Program-made: the position numbers and the translations under genes | Shown here: one piece after another, positions 25,101 to 38,834 of the stretch | How positions within the stretch are numbered: the first letter of the stretch is position 1 | Layout: the number at the start of each line of letters is the position of its first letter | Notes under the pieces: generated by a model | Told to the model about the DNA's origin: nothing | What the model saw: only the letters and a program-made list of their open reading frames with translations | The model's database searches: none | Origin: Arachis hypogaea | Lineage: Eukaryota; Streptophyta; Magnoliopsida; Fabales; Fabaceae | DNA: 64,000 nucleotides | Direction of reading: 5' to 3' | NCBI RefSeq assembly: GCF_003086295.3 | Contig: NC_092050.1 | Coordinates: 156,432,699-156,496,698 of the forward strand

Positions 25101-28100
25101 GATTAAAATTTATAGGCATAATCAGAATGTCATAGATTCTGTCCGTTGCACACTTGCATACCTAAATTGGTGTTCAATTTATACATGTATTAAATCCAAG
25201 AATGGAGAAGATAGAAGAAGAAAAAGTGTGTCGGGGATCAAATCCAAATTAATGGTGATAGATTTGGTGTACAAAAGTAAAACACATATCAAGGTGTACA
25301 AATATCATTCTCCTTTTTCTATTATTCTATATCTCTGTCTCTGTTTGGTGGGGCTTTAAGCATGTCAATGTACCTAGTAATTTTTGGTTTGCTTGAGGGG
25401 ACCTTTGTACAAATAGTTTACTTAAGTGTTTATTTGATAAATTTTTTTTTGAAAAGTAGGTTATAAAGTCATTTTCTATTTGGATATGTAATTATATATG
25501 TACTTCTTTTAAGTGTTTTAAAAAGTGTTGCTAAAAAAACTGTGGAAGTGTTTCTCAAACCGTTACTCATCTGAAATTTATTTAACTTTGTGTATAGGAT
25601 ATATTGAACCTGTTATGGTCATCCTGCATGAATGCGAGCTTACTTGGGCTGGGCGTCTCTCGTGGAAGCACCATACATGCATGATATCTGCACTTAGTAT
25701 TAGCACAACTTTGAAGCAGCATCCACTCATTTGGTCAGCTGTTGTAAGTGCAATATAGATGCCTTGATGGCGCTTCAACATTTTACCATTTTGCTAGATT
25801 GTGACTCTAGAAATATCGAAGAATTTAATAGAATTTCTGTCCCATCCTTGAATATCTTAAGTTGAAGTGTTTTGAGGTATGGCTGGTTTACTTAACCTGG
25901 CCATTTGTGACTACTACTCATTTATATATATTTAGTCTTATCTATTTTTATTCTGCTAGTCATTGGTTTTGCTTACTATTGAATGGTAGACAAATGGAAT
26001 GACACAAGAGTAGTCTATAGTGTATACTGTATTCAGTATATTGAATTATGCCATCTTTTTTCTCCACAACTTACTCCTTGAGTGTGATATTTCTTTTGTA
26101 AGTTGTTAAGCACAGTGAAATCCTTCTGTTTTATATATTTTTGAATGATATTTTGCTTGGAGATTCCAGAGTCCAGCATCTGTTTGTTTCTGCTGAATTT
26201 TCCTCCTTTTTTAAAGATATAATTATTTTCTTCAAATTGTGTTTTCACATGTCAGAATCTCCCCCATGATGCCTACAAGCTTCTAGCAGTGCCCTCACCA
26301 ATAGGTGGTGTTCTTGTAATTGGAGCTAACACTATTCATTATCATAGTCAGGTAAGTGTATTGCTTTAACATAATCATACAATTGCTTCTCAACTTCTGT
26401 CAATTAGAAAGATATGTTAACTGAATTTTCAATCCTCCATTTTAAACAATATTTGCAATAATATAATTATATAGGTCATTTTTGCAGTCAGCTTCATGTG
26501 CATTGGCCTTGAATAGCTATGCTGTTTCACTTGATAGCAGGTGGAGATTTTTTTCCTTTGTCTTTTAATTGCCGTTAAAAGTTTATGGCTATCTATCCAT
26601 CATCATATCTTCAGCACTGAGAGGTTTTAATTCTATTTCAGTCAGGAGATGCCAAGATCAACTTTCAATGTGGAGCTTGATGCTGCCAATGCAACTTGGC
26701 TGTCAAATGATGTGGCCTTGCTGTCAACAAAAACTGGCGAACTGCTATTGCTTGTGCTTGTTTATGATGGAAGGTTTGTCATTCTTTTTCCATCTCATTC
26801 ATTCATGTTCTTGATGTTGTGGGTGATATTTTCGTTTAGTTGTTTGGCAGCTGGAGAATTTATATTAGGATTATGCTCCATATAGGGAAACATAATTATT
26901 TGGGAAAGGTGAATTTTCTTGCTAGTAGTATTCCAAATAACTATTGTCAACATTTCAAACCTTTCACTTTTATCCCACCCCGAAAAAAAAATCAAATCTT
27001 TCAATGTTCTTTTTTCCCTCCTCCCCCTGATAGGCCCATGTCACAAGGTAGAGGATAATCAATTTTAAGATTTCTGGATTTGACATAATGGATAGAGAAA
27101 GAGAGAGTTAATGTTGTTATTTGCTGCAATTGCCTTAGCTTGCATTGTACTTAAAATGACTGTCTGACTGATCACAGAACACAATTATGATTGAACCATG
27201 TATACTTAAACCAACAAATTCAATTCCAGGGTCGTGCAGAGACTTGATCTTTCCAAGTCAAAAGCTTCAGTTTTGTCATCTGTAAGTTTGGAAAACCTTG
27301 CATTTCGTGCTATTGCTGTTGCAAATTTGATTCTATACTTATCGGTTAGATTGAGTTTAACTTTTTGAATATCTTTAAGGGTATAACGACAATTGGAAAT
27401 TCTCTGTTTTTTCTCGCGAGTCGATTGGGAGACAGTATGCTGGTGCAATTTTCTTGTGGATCTGGTGTTTCAATGTCATCGTCTAATAATCTAAAAGAGG
27501 AGGTGCACATTTAATATCTGGAACTTCTCTGCTACTTTCTTTCGATGCTGATTGTCAATTTTTTCAAGAGATTTCTGTTTAAACTAGGAACCCCCCCCCC
27601 TCCGGCTCCGCGGGAACAAAAAAAAAAAAAATCTTCAATGCATTTTTCAAGCAAAACTCGCTGTTGTAGTTTCTGTTACTGGTGTTATTATTATCATTAT
27701 CTGTAAAATTCTCCTCAACATTGGTAGGTTGGTGATATTGAAGTAGATGCTCCTTCATCAAAGAGATTGCGAAGGTCACCTTCTGATGCTTTGCAAGATT
27801 TGGTTAGTGGCGAGGAGCTTTCATTGTATGGATCTGCACCAAATAGAACAGAATCAGCACAGGTAGTGTCTCATTTTGCTTTTGTACATAGAGTAAGGTG
27901 ACAACAGGATATGGAGTAGCCATTAATGTCTTTTTCATTTTTTTTCTCATTAGAATTCTTTGGTGTATTGCACTTACTGAACTAGTTATATTTTGGCTGC
28001 AGAAAACATTCTCATTTGCAGTTAGGGATTCATTGATTAACGTTGGTCCTCTAAAAGATTTCTCATATGGTTTGAGGATAAATGCTGATGCAAATGCTAC

Positions 28101-31100
28101 AGGGATTGCCAAACAGAGTAACTATGAATTGGTCAGTCTTTTTCCATGACTGGTCACTTTGTATGATTTCATGGGTTATTACTTTACGCACTTAATCCAA
28201 GCACTAATTACTTGCTAAGATTGGGCAAAAAGGAAAGGTGTGGGAGAAGAGGGAGTGAAGGAGGCCATTGTAGCAATTGATAGTGATTATGTATATTTGG
28301 CATAGATACATGTTTAATCCCTGAAAAATAGGATACTCCCTCTTCGAAAACCTAGCATAAATGACCCATACTTTTTCATTTTTTTTATATTTTATTTGTC
28401 TCTCTACCAGAAGGGTCATTTACAGTCATCTTGTCTAATATTAGCACTGTTTACGATTCAATAATTTTGTTTTGCATATCTTTATTTACCCAGGTGTGCT
28501 GTTCTGGTCATGGAAAGAATGGTTCTATCTGTGTTCTTCGGCAATCAATTCGCCCAGAAGTGATAACTGAGGTTTGTCTATTTTTTATATTATATCAGCT
28601 GGTTGTGTTTTTATTTTTCATTTGTTTACATGAAGTACCTCAAATCTTGCTGCCTGTGCCTGTGACATAACTTCAAAATTTATCAGTAAACCCATGTGCA
28701 GCCCACCTAGTTTTTCAGTTTGCTGAATGACCGATATCTAAAGATTCTCTAATCAAAGTTTCAAAAGGAGTGAAGTGATATGAAATGAACCCGTATTTTC
28801 GCTTCTTGTATCATTTCAGGTTGAACTTCCTGGTTGCAAAGGAATTTGGACTGTTTATCATAAGAGCTCACGGTCTCATAGTGCTGATTCCTCTAAGATG
28901 GCTAATGATGACGATGAATATCATGCATACCTGATTATAAGTTTGGAGGCTCGTACTATGGTAATCTTCTTAATAAGTGTTTTATGTTTTGGTAGGATAA
29001 CCTATGATTTGTAACATGATTCCTCTCTCTCTCTCGGCTATCAATTTCATAATCATGTGTACTCTGCAGGACAACTGAGGGGTTAGGGCTTAGTGTAAAA
29101 ACGTGTTAGGATTGCTTTTAAAAGTTTAAGAATGGTGCATGGCTTCATGAACAAGACTCTTGAGGATGCAAACCTAGTTTGTCATTCTTTTCTTGGAAAC
29201 ACTATTTACTTGCTGTCATGGTTTAAACTTTAACAGCTTAAGTTTAATGGAGATATAGTTTTTGGGATGATAGTCTATGTTTTTTTTTTTTTTTATTTCA
29301 AGTTGTTTTGAACCTCTGTCAAAAAAAAAAAAAAAAAAAAAAAACCGTTGTTTTGAACCAAAATAAGCTTAATCAACACATGCATAGTAGCAAAATGGGT
29401 GTGTTCATAGCTTATTATTTTTTAAGCGACATCTTTTATTGTGGTTTATTCTCTCTCTTTCCAGTTAAACATTCTGCTTGATAGAAATCGGTGCTCTAGA
29501 ACTTCATTGGATTTCTTGCAAACATGAACAAATAACAGCAATACATTTTTGGTTCCTTAAAGTGACATTTTTTTCCTGCTGTCATCAGGTACTAGAAACA
29601 GCTGATCTTCTTAGTGAGGTTACTGAAAGTGTCGAGTATTATATTCGTGGTAAAACACTTGCTGCAGGAAATTTATTTGGAAGGTGGGTCTTTTTCTGCA
29701 ATTTGTTTTTGCTATAATCAATTTATTTGTTAATTATTCAAGTTTCTATAAGAAAGGAACTTATTTTGAAGATGACTAGTATCTATAATTGCTTATTACT
29801 TTCAGTTTATCAATGTTTACCATTTGTTTGAAATTTTATTAATTTTTTGTCATTGCATTCTTACATTAGCATGCCTATCAGCACTCACCAGTAGATGCAG
29901 AAACAGAATGTGTATTTCATCTTCATCTGTATATATGCTGAATGTAGACTAAAATTACAAGGATATCACTAATCCTGGATTTGTTTGTAGGCGTCGAGTT
30001 ATCCAAGTTTTTGAGCATGGTGCTCGAATTCTTGACGGGTCTTTTATGACCCACGAAAAATTTTTTGGATCTTCTAACTCTGAATCTAATTCTGGATCTG
30101 AGAATGTGATGGCGGTTTCTGTTTCTATTGCTGATCCATACGCATTGATCAGAATGAGCGATGGAAGTATTCGACTTTTAATTGGAGGTAAGCCTTTGTT
30201 AGTTTTTTTTTCCTCCACCATTAGTAGTTTGGTTTCGCATATCTTCATGTTCAATTTGTTCTTAATCATATCTTTTTGTTGCTCACACACTTTTGTTACC
30301 CGTTTCATTGTTCTGTAGACTCATAGGTGTTGCTCAGAAACATTTCTTTTTTCCTTCCATTTCTTTCACCCTTAGTTTTGATGCCTTTCCTCCTATAAAT
30401 TTCAATTAACAGATCCTAGTACCTGCACCATTTCTGTTACTACTCCGGCTTCACTTGAAAGCTCAAAAGGATCAGTTTCTTCTTGCACACTGTATCATGA
30501 TAAAGGGCCTGAGCCATGGCTAAGGAAGACAAGTACTGATGCATGGCTTTCTACTGGTGTTGGTGAGGCTATTGATGGTGCAGATGGTGCAGCTCAGGAC
30601 CATGGAGATATTTATTGTGTTGTGTGTTATGAAAATGGTAGCCTTGAAATATTTGATGTGCCCAATTTTAGTTGTGTTTTTTCTGTGGAAAACTTTATGT
30701 CTGGAAAGAGTCACCTTATTGATGCTCTGATGAAAGAGGTGCCAAAAGATTTTGAAATACTGGACAGAGGTTCCAATGGCATGAGTGGTCAAGGCAGGAA
30801 GGAAAATGTTCCGGATATGAAAGTTGTTGAGTTAGCCATGCACAGATGGTCAGGACAGCACAGCCGTCCATTTCTTTTTGGGATTTTGAGTGATGGAACA
30901 ATTCTTTGTTATCATGCCTATCTTTATGAAAGTCTAGATGGTAATTCCAAACTTGAGGATTCAGTATCTGCAGGAGGACCAGCTGGTCTTAACAGTACTA
31001 ATGTTTCCAGGCTTAGAAATTTGAGATTTGTTCGGGTTCCCATGGATGCATATGCCAGGGAGGAGACATTAAATGTATCCCCTTGTCAGCAAATTACCGT

Positions 31101-31998
31101 TTTCAAGAATATTGGTGGTTATCAAGGATTCTTTTTATCAGGGTCTAGACCGGCTTGGGTTATGATGTTGAGAGAGCGATTACGTGTTCATCCACAGGTA
31201 AGAAATTCAATTTGATTGTCGTATATGGCTGTTTTCCCATGTTCTTGCATGGCCCATGAACATTGGCATTTTAAAAGTATTACCACCTTCCTTCATTGTT
31301 GGTGGTGTGTTTAATGAACTTGCAATTAGTCCTTTGCAGAAAGCTATCTTATTCCTTTATTAAAAATTAAAATGTTATACATAAACCCAAATCTTGTGCC
31401 CAATGGACTGTGCATCCTGTATTGTCTTAGAAGTTATTTGTCACCTATACTGTAGGCGGTTCTTCTTGTTCACTGGTATTCCTGTCATATTTGAGCACCT
31501 ATCCTGTTTGTGTAATAGGCTCAGGATTAGGCATTGTGTCAATTGTAAATGCCATTGTAATACAAATTGCAATATGCTGTTGATAGGGCTGCTTGCTGTG
31601 CTTGAGTCATCACCATGATGACACATGACTGTATTTTTCTGGCTTGGTTATAATGTAAAAAGAAAAAGATTAACTATTTTTGTTGTAGATATTTTTTACA
31701 TAGAAGAAATTTGACAAATTACCTAACTATTCTTCTGTGTCAGCTATGTGATGGATCTATTGTTGCTTTTACGGTTCTTCACAATGTGAACTGCAACCAT
31801 GGGCTCATATATGTTACATCACAGGTATAGCATAGCATTAATATTTTCATGGATAATATGACAAACTAGATTTACGATTATTGCTGATTTTTTATTCTGT
31901 TACCCTCTCTTCGTCTGTGTCTTGTAGGGTGTTTTGAAGATATGCCAGTTGCCTTCTGGATCAAACTATGACTGCTACTGGCCTGTGCAGAAAGTGAG

Positions 31999-32042
<44 letters not shown>

Positions 32043-34735
32043 GTATACAATCCCTTATTTCTTGAACTTTCTAATCTGTTGTCATCCTTAGATTCCACTG
32101 AAGGCCACCCCACATCAAGTAACATACTTTGCGGAGAAGAATCTATATCCACTTATTGTCTCAGTTCCAGTAAGATAGATGTATTCTTTTCTTTATTTAT
32201 TACACCTTAAATATGATTATGAGTATTCCTTGTGGTTGAAATTTTTTATGATTGATGCATTAAAAGAAAAAAAAACCACAGTATATTTATTGTTATTTCC
32301 AACATTTGTGTTAAGAATCAGACATTCAGACCATATTAACTAGTCCTGCTCAGGTTCATTTTCACTAGATTGTGTCCTGTTTAGTAAGTTGCGTTGTAGC
32401 TTGTTCAGTTCATATATTATAAAATATTAATCAATTTGCTAATTTTTTCAGAAAGTAATCAAAACTGTTTATTGATATAAAACCAGGTTCCTAAACCACT
32501 TAATCAAGTTGTTTCTCTAGTTGAACAAGATTCCAACCATCAGAGTGAGAGCCAGAATCTAAATCCTGATGAACAAAACCGTTTTTATTCTGTTGATGAA
32601 TTTGAGGTTCGTATTATGGAGCCAGATAAGTCTGGTGGCCCTTGGCAAACAAAGGCAACAATTCCTATGCAAACTTCTGAAAATGCCCTTACTGTGAGAA
32701 TGGTTACACTGCTGGTAATTGTATTTTCCGAGTGCTGAATATGATAATAGAATAGATCATGTTTTTAGCTGCTTGGCCTCACTAATTCCATTTTGTGATT
32801 TTTCTTTTTTCATAGAATACATCCTCCAAAGAAAATGAAACACTTTTGGCTGTTGGCACTGCTTATGTGCAAGGAGAAGACGTGGCTGCTAGAGGACGTA
32901 TCCTGCTGTTCTCTTTAGGAAAAAATACCGATAATCCTCAAACTCTGGTATCTTCGGGGTTGCTTTCTCAAAATTTGGCTGAATTTTTTGTCACTTGGCT
33001 AAACCTTGAGTGATGCCTTTTTTTGGACAGTTATTAAATGTTCATGTTCACAGGTTTCAGAGGTGTACTCAAAGGAATTAAAAGGAGCTATATCTGCCTT
33101 GGCCTCTCTTCAGGGCCATCTGTTGATAGCATCTGGTCCAAAAATTATTTTGCACAAGTGGACTGGCACTGAGTTGAATGGGATTGCATTTTTTGATGCA
33201 CCACCATTACATGTTGTGAGCTTAAATATAGTAAGGGAGATTTCCTTAAATCTTTTATGAAACAATAGCAACCAAGCTTGTCCCATTTTTTTGGGTTTTT
33301 GGGGGGTTAAAAGAATTTTGAAATTATCTGTTCCCTGTAATTTTCTGAGAGAAATACGCTTTGAATGCTTACCTTAAATATATTGAACAAGTGCCGGTCA
33401 AGTGAAAAGAAAAAATGAAAATGAGAATGAGATAAATGGATGTTCTTGAATTAATTTCTTCTTACCTCTTTTAGATAATATCTGTTAACATTTTCCCAGG
33501 TAAAAAACTTCATCCTCATTGGTGACATCCATAAAAGTATATACTTCCTTAGTTGGAAAGAGCAGGGTGCTCAACTTAGCTTATTAGCCAAAGATTTCGG
33601 TAATCTTGATTGCTTTGCGACGGAGTTTCTGATTGATGGGAGTACTCTGAGTCTCATGGTTTCAGATGATCAAAAGAACATCCAGGTTGGTCTCAAGGCT
33701 ATATGCTTCTGTGTTTTGTTTTATTTGTTTTTATGTGCATTTATGTCTTTTTTTTTTTTTTTCATAATGTAACTTGGGAAAGGCATGAAGTTCTGGCAAG
33801 TTACATTCATGTCATAGATTTTTATTTTTTATTTCTCTGATGTTTCATCCATAAAGCCAACTCCATCTATTGGAAAAAGGCTTGATTGTTGTGTATAATT
33901 ATGTCTAATGAATTTTCAGCACAATTTCTTATGCTCCATACATATTTTTCTTTCTTCTTTCTCTTAATACATTCCTTATTCCAAAAATAAGAACCATGCT
34001 GCTTCTTGCTCTGAAGGTTATGTGACATCTGTTTCATTTTTCTTGCAAATTTTGGTGGCCTTTTCATTAATGCATATAACCTTTGTGATGTTTGCGAGCA
34101 GGTCTTTTACTATGCACCGAAGATGTCCGAGAGTTGGAAAGGACAGAAGCTTCTTTCAAGAGCCGAATTTCATGTCGGTGCCCATGTGACTAAGTTCTTG
34201 AGGTTGCAGATGCTATCCACTTCTGATCGAAGTGGTTCTGGCTCCGATAAAACCAATCGATTTGCCTTATTGTTTGGTACCTTGGATGGCAGTATAGGTT
34301 GCATTGCGCCTCTCGATGAACTTACATTTCGAAGACTTCAATCATTACAGAGAAAGCTTGTTGATGCTGTACCCCATCTTGCTGGCCTGAATCCGAGAGC
34401 TTTCAGGCAGTTCCAATCAAATGGAAAGGCCCATCGGCCTGGCCCCGACAGTATAGTGGACTGTGAGCTTCTATGCCAGTAAGTTCCATCTTCATCCAAA
34501 CATTATTGTATGCGTATGCTATTGAGAAATTGAGTCAATTAATTTCACCATTTCATCAATTAATATGCTGGTTCCTAGTTTTGAAATGTAAAATAATATA
34601 CTTGGTTTTCTTCGTCGCAGTTATGAAATGCTTCCGTTGGAGGAACAACTTGAAATCGCACACCAGGTTGGAACAACTAGATCACAAATCCTCTCAAATC
34701 TAAGTGATCTGGCTCTTGGAACTAGCTTCTTGTGA
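22154..34735 (+). CDS. CPSF160: CPSF160, cleavage and polyadenylation specificity factor 160 kDa subunit
   Basis: Twenty-six exons can be joined with continuous phase to 1458 aa: 22154-22491, 23254-23400, 24228-24381, 24832-24967, 25598-25743, 26256-26351, 26488-26540, 26642-26773, 27230-27281, 27380-27502, 27728-27862, 28003-28131, 28494-28571, 28820-28960, 29589-29683, 29991-30187, 30413-31197, 31744-31824, 31928-31993, 32092-32169, 32487-32714, 32816-32947, 33054-33230, 33500-33685, 34102-34478, 34621-34735. The start MSFAAYKMMHCPTG is the family start. The N-terminal beta-propeller part carries LHGNVEAMGVL and VDPQGRCGGVLVY. A basic patch SKRLRR (about residues 470-475) may be a nuclear signal. 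The CPSF_A domain lies towards the C-terminus (KIILHKWTGTELNG, FALLFGTLDGSIGCIAPLDE, LDAVPH-like VDAVPHLAGLNPRAFRQF). It ends GTSFL. It scaffolds CPSF with WDR33/FY-type and CPSF30 subunits in AAUAAA-directed 3' processing. No lesion is seen; length is close to the remembered Arabidopsis 1442 aa. Confidence 0.97.
29323..29344. repeat. Poly-A tract inside CPSF160 intron 14
   Basis: A run of about 22 A, preceded at 29281-29294 by a run of T. The intron shows no transposon ends. Confidence 0.7.
32002..32038 (+). repeat. (CT)n microsatellite in CPSF160 intron 19
   Basis: CT run of about 37 bp starting 8 bases after the exon 19 donor (31993/31994). The opposite strand gives a spurious Arg-Glu repeat frame. 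Confidence 0.9.
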
Positions 34736-35051
34736 ACACAGCCGTCGTCTTGCGAAATTCTAGCCTGTTATCTCACTTCGGCTTTTGATCCAATCCGGTA
34801 ACATTCTTGTGATCGCCTTGTCGAAATGCGTGCAAGTGTATTATCCTTCAACCTTGGATCATAAATGTATCGCGGTTCTATAGCGTGCCCAGATAGGAGC
34901 AAGTTAGGCTCTAGAAACATCTAGAAGCTCAGATCAGATCTTGGTCGTTGTTTGTCAGCATCATGAATTCATTCTAACATTCTGTAATTACAAAAATGCA
35001 TTTTGAAGTGCTCAGATGAAAGAATCACAAAACTTGAAATTCCTCAACAAT

Positions 35052-35078
35052 ATGCATGCATGCATGCATGCATGGTTT
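35052..35078. repeat. (ATGC)n tetranucleotide repeat downstream of CPSF160
   Basis: About 6.5 units of ATGC in the probable 3' flank of CPSF160. The run is self-complementary. Confidence 0.85.
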
Positions 35079-35356
35079 CACACTGTAACTGTTACTTTAG
35101 CAACCATAAACTGGGACGCCGGTTATTGCCAATCACTGGAAAAGAAAAAAGTTGTTGAAGATAGAGTATGATAGCTGATAATTAAGGTAGCAAATGCAAA
35201 TGATAAAATCTCACCTTGAACTTTCATACTTATGTTATTAATTAAATTAGTTAATGTGATTATAACATTGTATCTATTTTTGAAAGGAAAATGTTGGCAT
35301 GTGATTATGTGTGTCTGGATTGTCGCTTGTCAAATTGGAGTTTGAATAAACTTGAT

Positions 35357-35482
35357 TTTATAGAATTGATTTCAATATAAGTGAATTTGTGCCAACATGG
35401 TTGGTTGTAGGATTAAATCTTTATAGAATTGATTTCAATATAAGTGAATTTGTGCCAACATGGTTGGTTGTAGGATTAAATC
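35357..35482. repeat. Perfect tandem duplication, 2 x 63 bp
   Basis: The unit begins TTTATAGAATTGATTTCAAT and ends GGTTGTAGGATTAAATC. The two copies abut and appear identical, so the event is recent. Confidence 0.9.
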
Positions 35483-35609
35483 AGTACCCTTAGTCCCCAC
35501 TTTTGAGTAATTGATTGTATATGAACTATATTTTTATTCGCCTTTCCACTTTGATAGTTGAAAGCCCTTCCTACGATTATATTTCTTTAATAATTACTAT
35601 GATAAGCTA

Positions 35610-35806
35610 CCAACGCAAGTTGGCACAGATGAATGAGAGTCTGTGTCCCTTAACCATCATTTCCGGGTTCGATACTCACTGGAAGATGGGAATGAAGCTT
35701 ACTTGTTTGGGAGGGTCGCCCACTTTGCTTTTGCAGTACCCGAGGGATTAGTCATTGGGCTTTCAGGCTGATGGATACCCTAGTGCAAAATAATAATAAT
35801 AATAAT
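35610..35806 (+). mobile_element. tRNA-derived SINE with (TAA)n tail
   Basis: It is flanked by an exact 21-bp duplication (35589-35609 and 35807-35827). The head contains an A-box-like stretch (TGGCACAGATGAATGAGAG) and a B-box-like GGGTTCGATACT about 40 bp further, as in RNA polymerase III promoters. The body has no ORF. The 3' tail is a TAA repeat. This is the standard architecture of a plant SINE inserted by target-primed reverse transcription. Confidence 0.9.
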
Positions 35807-35827
35807 AATAATTACTATGATAAGCTA

Positions 35828-37615
35828 AGGTTTTTTATGTGTGAACTCACTCACCAACTTATCTACCTCAAAAGTATAGATACAGTAATTAAATGTTCGT
35901 TCTGAAGTAAAAAATGCGTATATATTAGATTAGGTACTCAAATGATTCAAAAGTATATATACAAAAGCCTTTTTAATTTTCATCACATATATTGTAAGTC
36001 ATCATGTAACTAATATTACCAAAGTTTTAAAATGATTTCTGAAATTAGTCTAGTGTTATTAATTAATACATCATCACTTTATTATATGTGGTCAAATTAT
36101 ATTTTGACATGTAGTTTTATGTTATTATGCCACGTAAGCATTTCATTAACAGAAAACGGATTAAGAATTATCTTGCATCACGTTGGCCAATTTCAAAAAC
36201 TTTTTTAATGCAATTAGAATTTTAGATACGATTTTAGTGTACACCAGAAAACACTTTAGAACTTTGGTCGATGTAATACTAAGAATTTCTCCTACTTTCC
36301 AATATTCTCTCATTCGTGATCAATTATTAGGAACACAATCCATTACCAATTCAGTAAAAGTTTAATTTGGTCTTCTAAATTAGTAAATTCCAAAGGCATT
36401 TCATTTTAATCCACAAAATTTTAAAAATATCAATATTTTTGCTACACCATATAATAAATCATGAAGTACTAAAATGTTATATTTCTAATTTATATGAAAG
36501 AGAAATTATACGACATAAAAAGATGCATGAGTAGTTCATTGACTTCATTCCTCTTCTTGGTTTGTCCTGATTAATTAACAGACAATATGTCTCAGAATCA
36601 TTTCTCTTTATTTAGATTCACCAAACATTTCTTTTATCGAATGTCTATGTCTCTATTCCAAAATTCATATGTTACCACCAATTACATTATTATTGTTAGA
36701 TTGTCATTGTCCAAATTTGTCTATATATATATATGCTTGATTATAATGAACCTAAACCAAATAACATATGACATTACATCGATCAAGTTTTACACCTTAA
36801 GATTTTTTTTTCCGCTCAAATACATTATATCTTTTAAATACATGAATTTGTTCAAATAAATAGTTCTTTGAAATGAAGGAAAAAACAAATTTTAAGTTTC
36901 AAAAATAAAGAACATAGCTTTGCGTAGCCAAATAAAATAACCAATAATGTCGCGCGTGAGATGCGGTCCATGCACGTGGGTCTATTGAATAATTTGGTCT
37001 ACACCATTTGGCCAATCATGATGAAACACGTGGATATCGAGTAAAAAAAAGTAAAAATTAGAAAAATAAAAGAGAAAATAAAATTAAAATAAAAAAAAAA
37101 GAAAAGAGAAAAAAAAAAAACATAGATTGAAAATGGGAAGAAAAGAGAATAATCAATCATGAATCTCATTTGACATGCTTCTATCTTCATCCACTCTTTT
37201 GCCAATTTATTTTCATTTTGGGACCAATTTTCTCAAAGGAATGTGTGTCTACCCAAAGTGGAACAGAACCCCTACATTTCTGATCAATGAGATGCCATAT
37301 TTCATAACCATGTTTCCTTGGCTTTTCATAGTCACAATGCACTTCTTCCATTTTTAAAATCAACTTCACTTTCATTCTTTTCTTTTATTTTCATAAATTT
37401 AACTCTAGAAAGTAGAAAGATTAATAATGCATCATCAAACTTGTCTCTCAAACTTACCTTTTGTATGAAAATTTAGTAGAATTCAGTTAACTAATCAAAT
37501 TTTTAATAATAAAATTCATGTATTAGTGTGTGACAAAAAAAAAAACTGTCTCATAAATTTCAAAATTAATATAAATCATATATTAGACTTTTAATATAAA
37601 TTTACCCGGTTTATA
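35828..37615. other. Intergenic DNA with no supportable gene
   Basis: AT-rich. A TATATATA stretch lies near 36723-36734 and a poly-purine block at 37043-37125. Reading frames here have no recognisable similarity and biased, intergenic-like composition. Confidence 0.45.
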
Positions 37616-38528
37616 GATTAAGAGTCCGTTTGGAATTTTTCTCAAAAAATTAATTAAGAGCTTTTAAAGAAGTAGAAAAATATGACTTCTCTCATTTTCA
37701 AAAGTTGTTTTATCACTTTTATAAAAAAAAAAATTTGACTTCAAAATAAAAGAGATCATGGTAATGCTTTCATTTAGAACTATTGGTCCTTCACCATTAT
37801 TTCATCTTCTAGAAGTACTAGTCTTTCACCATCATTTTCACGCAATGTTTCATTTATTGGAAGTACTAACCTTTCACCACCATTTTCACACAATGTTCCA
37901 TCTGAAACACATGCTGCATATGTCCCTTCTAGGTATTTTTTTTTTCATTCTACCACTCTATTTTTATTATTAAATTTGTATTTAACATTGCGTGTCGTAT
38001 GAAATCTCAGTTTCAATTCTATTTTTGTTCACATGTGGTTTTATCTTTATATAGCTTGCTATTTTTTTTTAATAGTTGTTACAAGAAGTTCTTGACTCTA
38101 ATAAAGGAGGAGGGAGTTCGAGTAGAAGTAAAAAAAATAAAAAACAACAAAACATACATGATACACATTTTATATTTATTTTCTATTTTTACCTACCATA
38201 TAATACACAACAAAATATTAACTACGCAATAATTTATTTGGCATTGCCTAATCGATTGTAATCTGAGTGATTAGGTTATGTAAAATTAGCATTCAATATT
38301 CGAAGGTATTTATTATCATCATTATTTTAATATTCATTTTCTTGTGTAAAAAAAATTATTTTTTTGAGTTATTTATTCAAATACTACAATTTTAAAATAA
38401 TTATTTCTATAACTAAAGATCCAAATATAAAATAATTTATTTATAAGCTATTATTAATAAAAATCTTTATATTTAAACTATTTTTTTAAAAGAACTCATT
38501 TAAATGGTTACCCAAACTGAACTTAACC
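37616..38528. mobile_element. Possible non-autonomous element, about 0.9 kb
   Basis: The left end GATTAAGAGTCCGTTTGGA and, read from the right, GGTTAAGTTCAGTTTGGGT are similar inverted ends. Inside there are three nearby copies of a unit with words like CCTTTCACCACCATTTTCAC (37795-37895). No target duplication is evident, so the ends are tentative. Confidence 0.4.
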
Positions 38529-38834
38529 AGGGTTCCAGTTTCTTGCATGATAAGTATAGCATGTATGTATTGCTTTGCTTGGTTATTTTGGGGCTAATCA
38601 AATTTCTAAATGGAATTAATTAATTAAGTATGAGTAGCAGTAGTGGGATCAATATGAATAATAATAAATTTAAAATTAGTCAGGATAATATAATAAATAT
38701 ATTACAATAAAATTAAAAGTCATAGATTCAATACTTTTTGAAATTAATAAAACAATTTTTCATAAATTATTTATAATAAAAAGTATTTTGAAAAAAATTA
38801 TAGATAAACTTTTTCTGATATTCCTATTATATAT

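Noticed and set aside
35640..35690. Possible tRNA gene
   Set aside because: Only A- and B-box-like words of a SINE are present; no cloverleaf with acceptor stem, and it sits between SINE target duplications.
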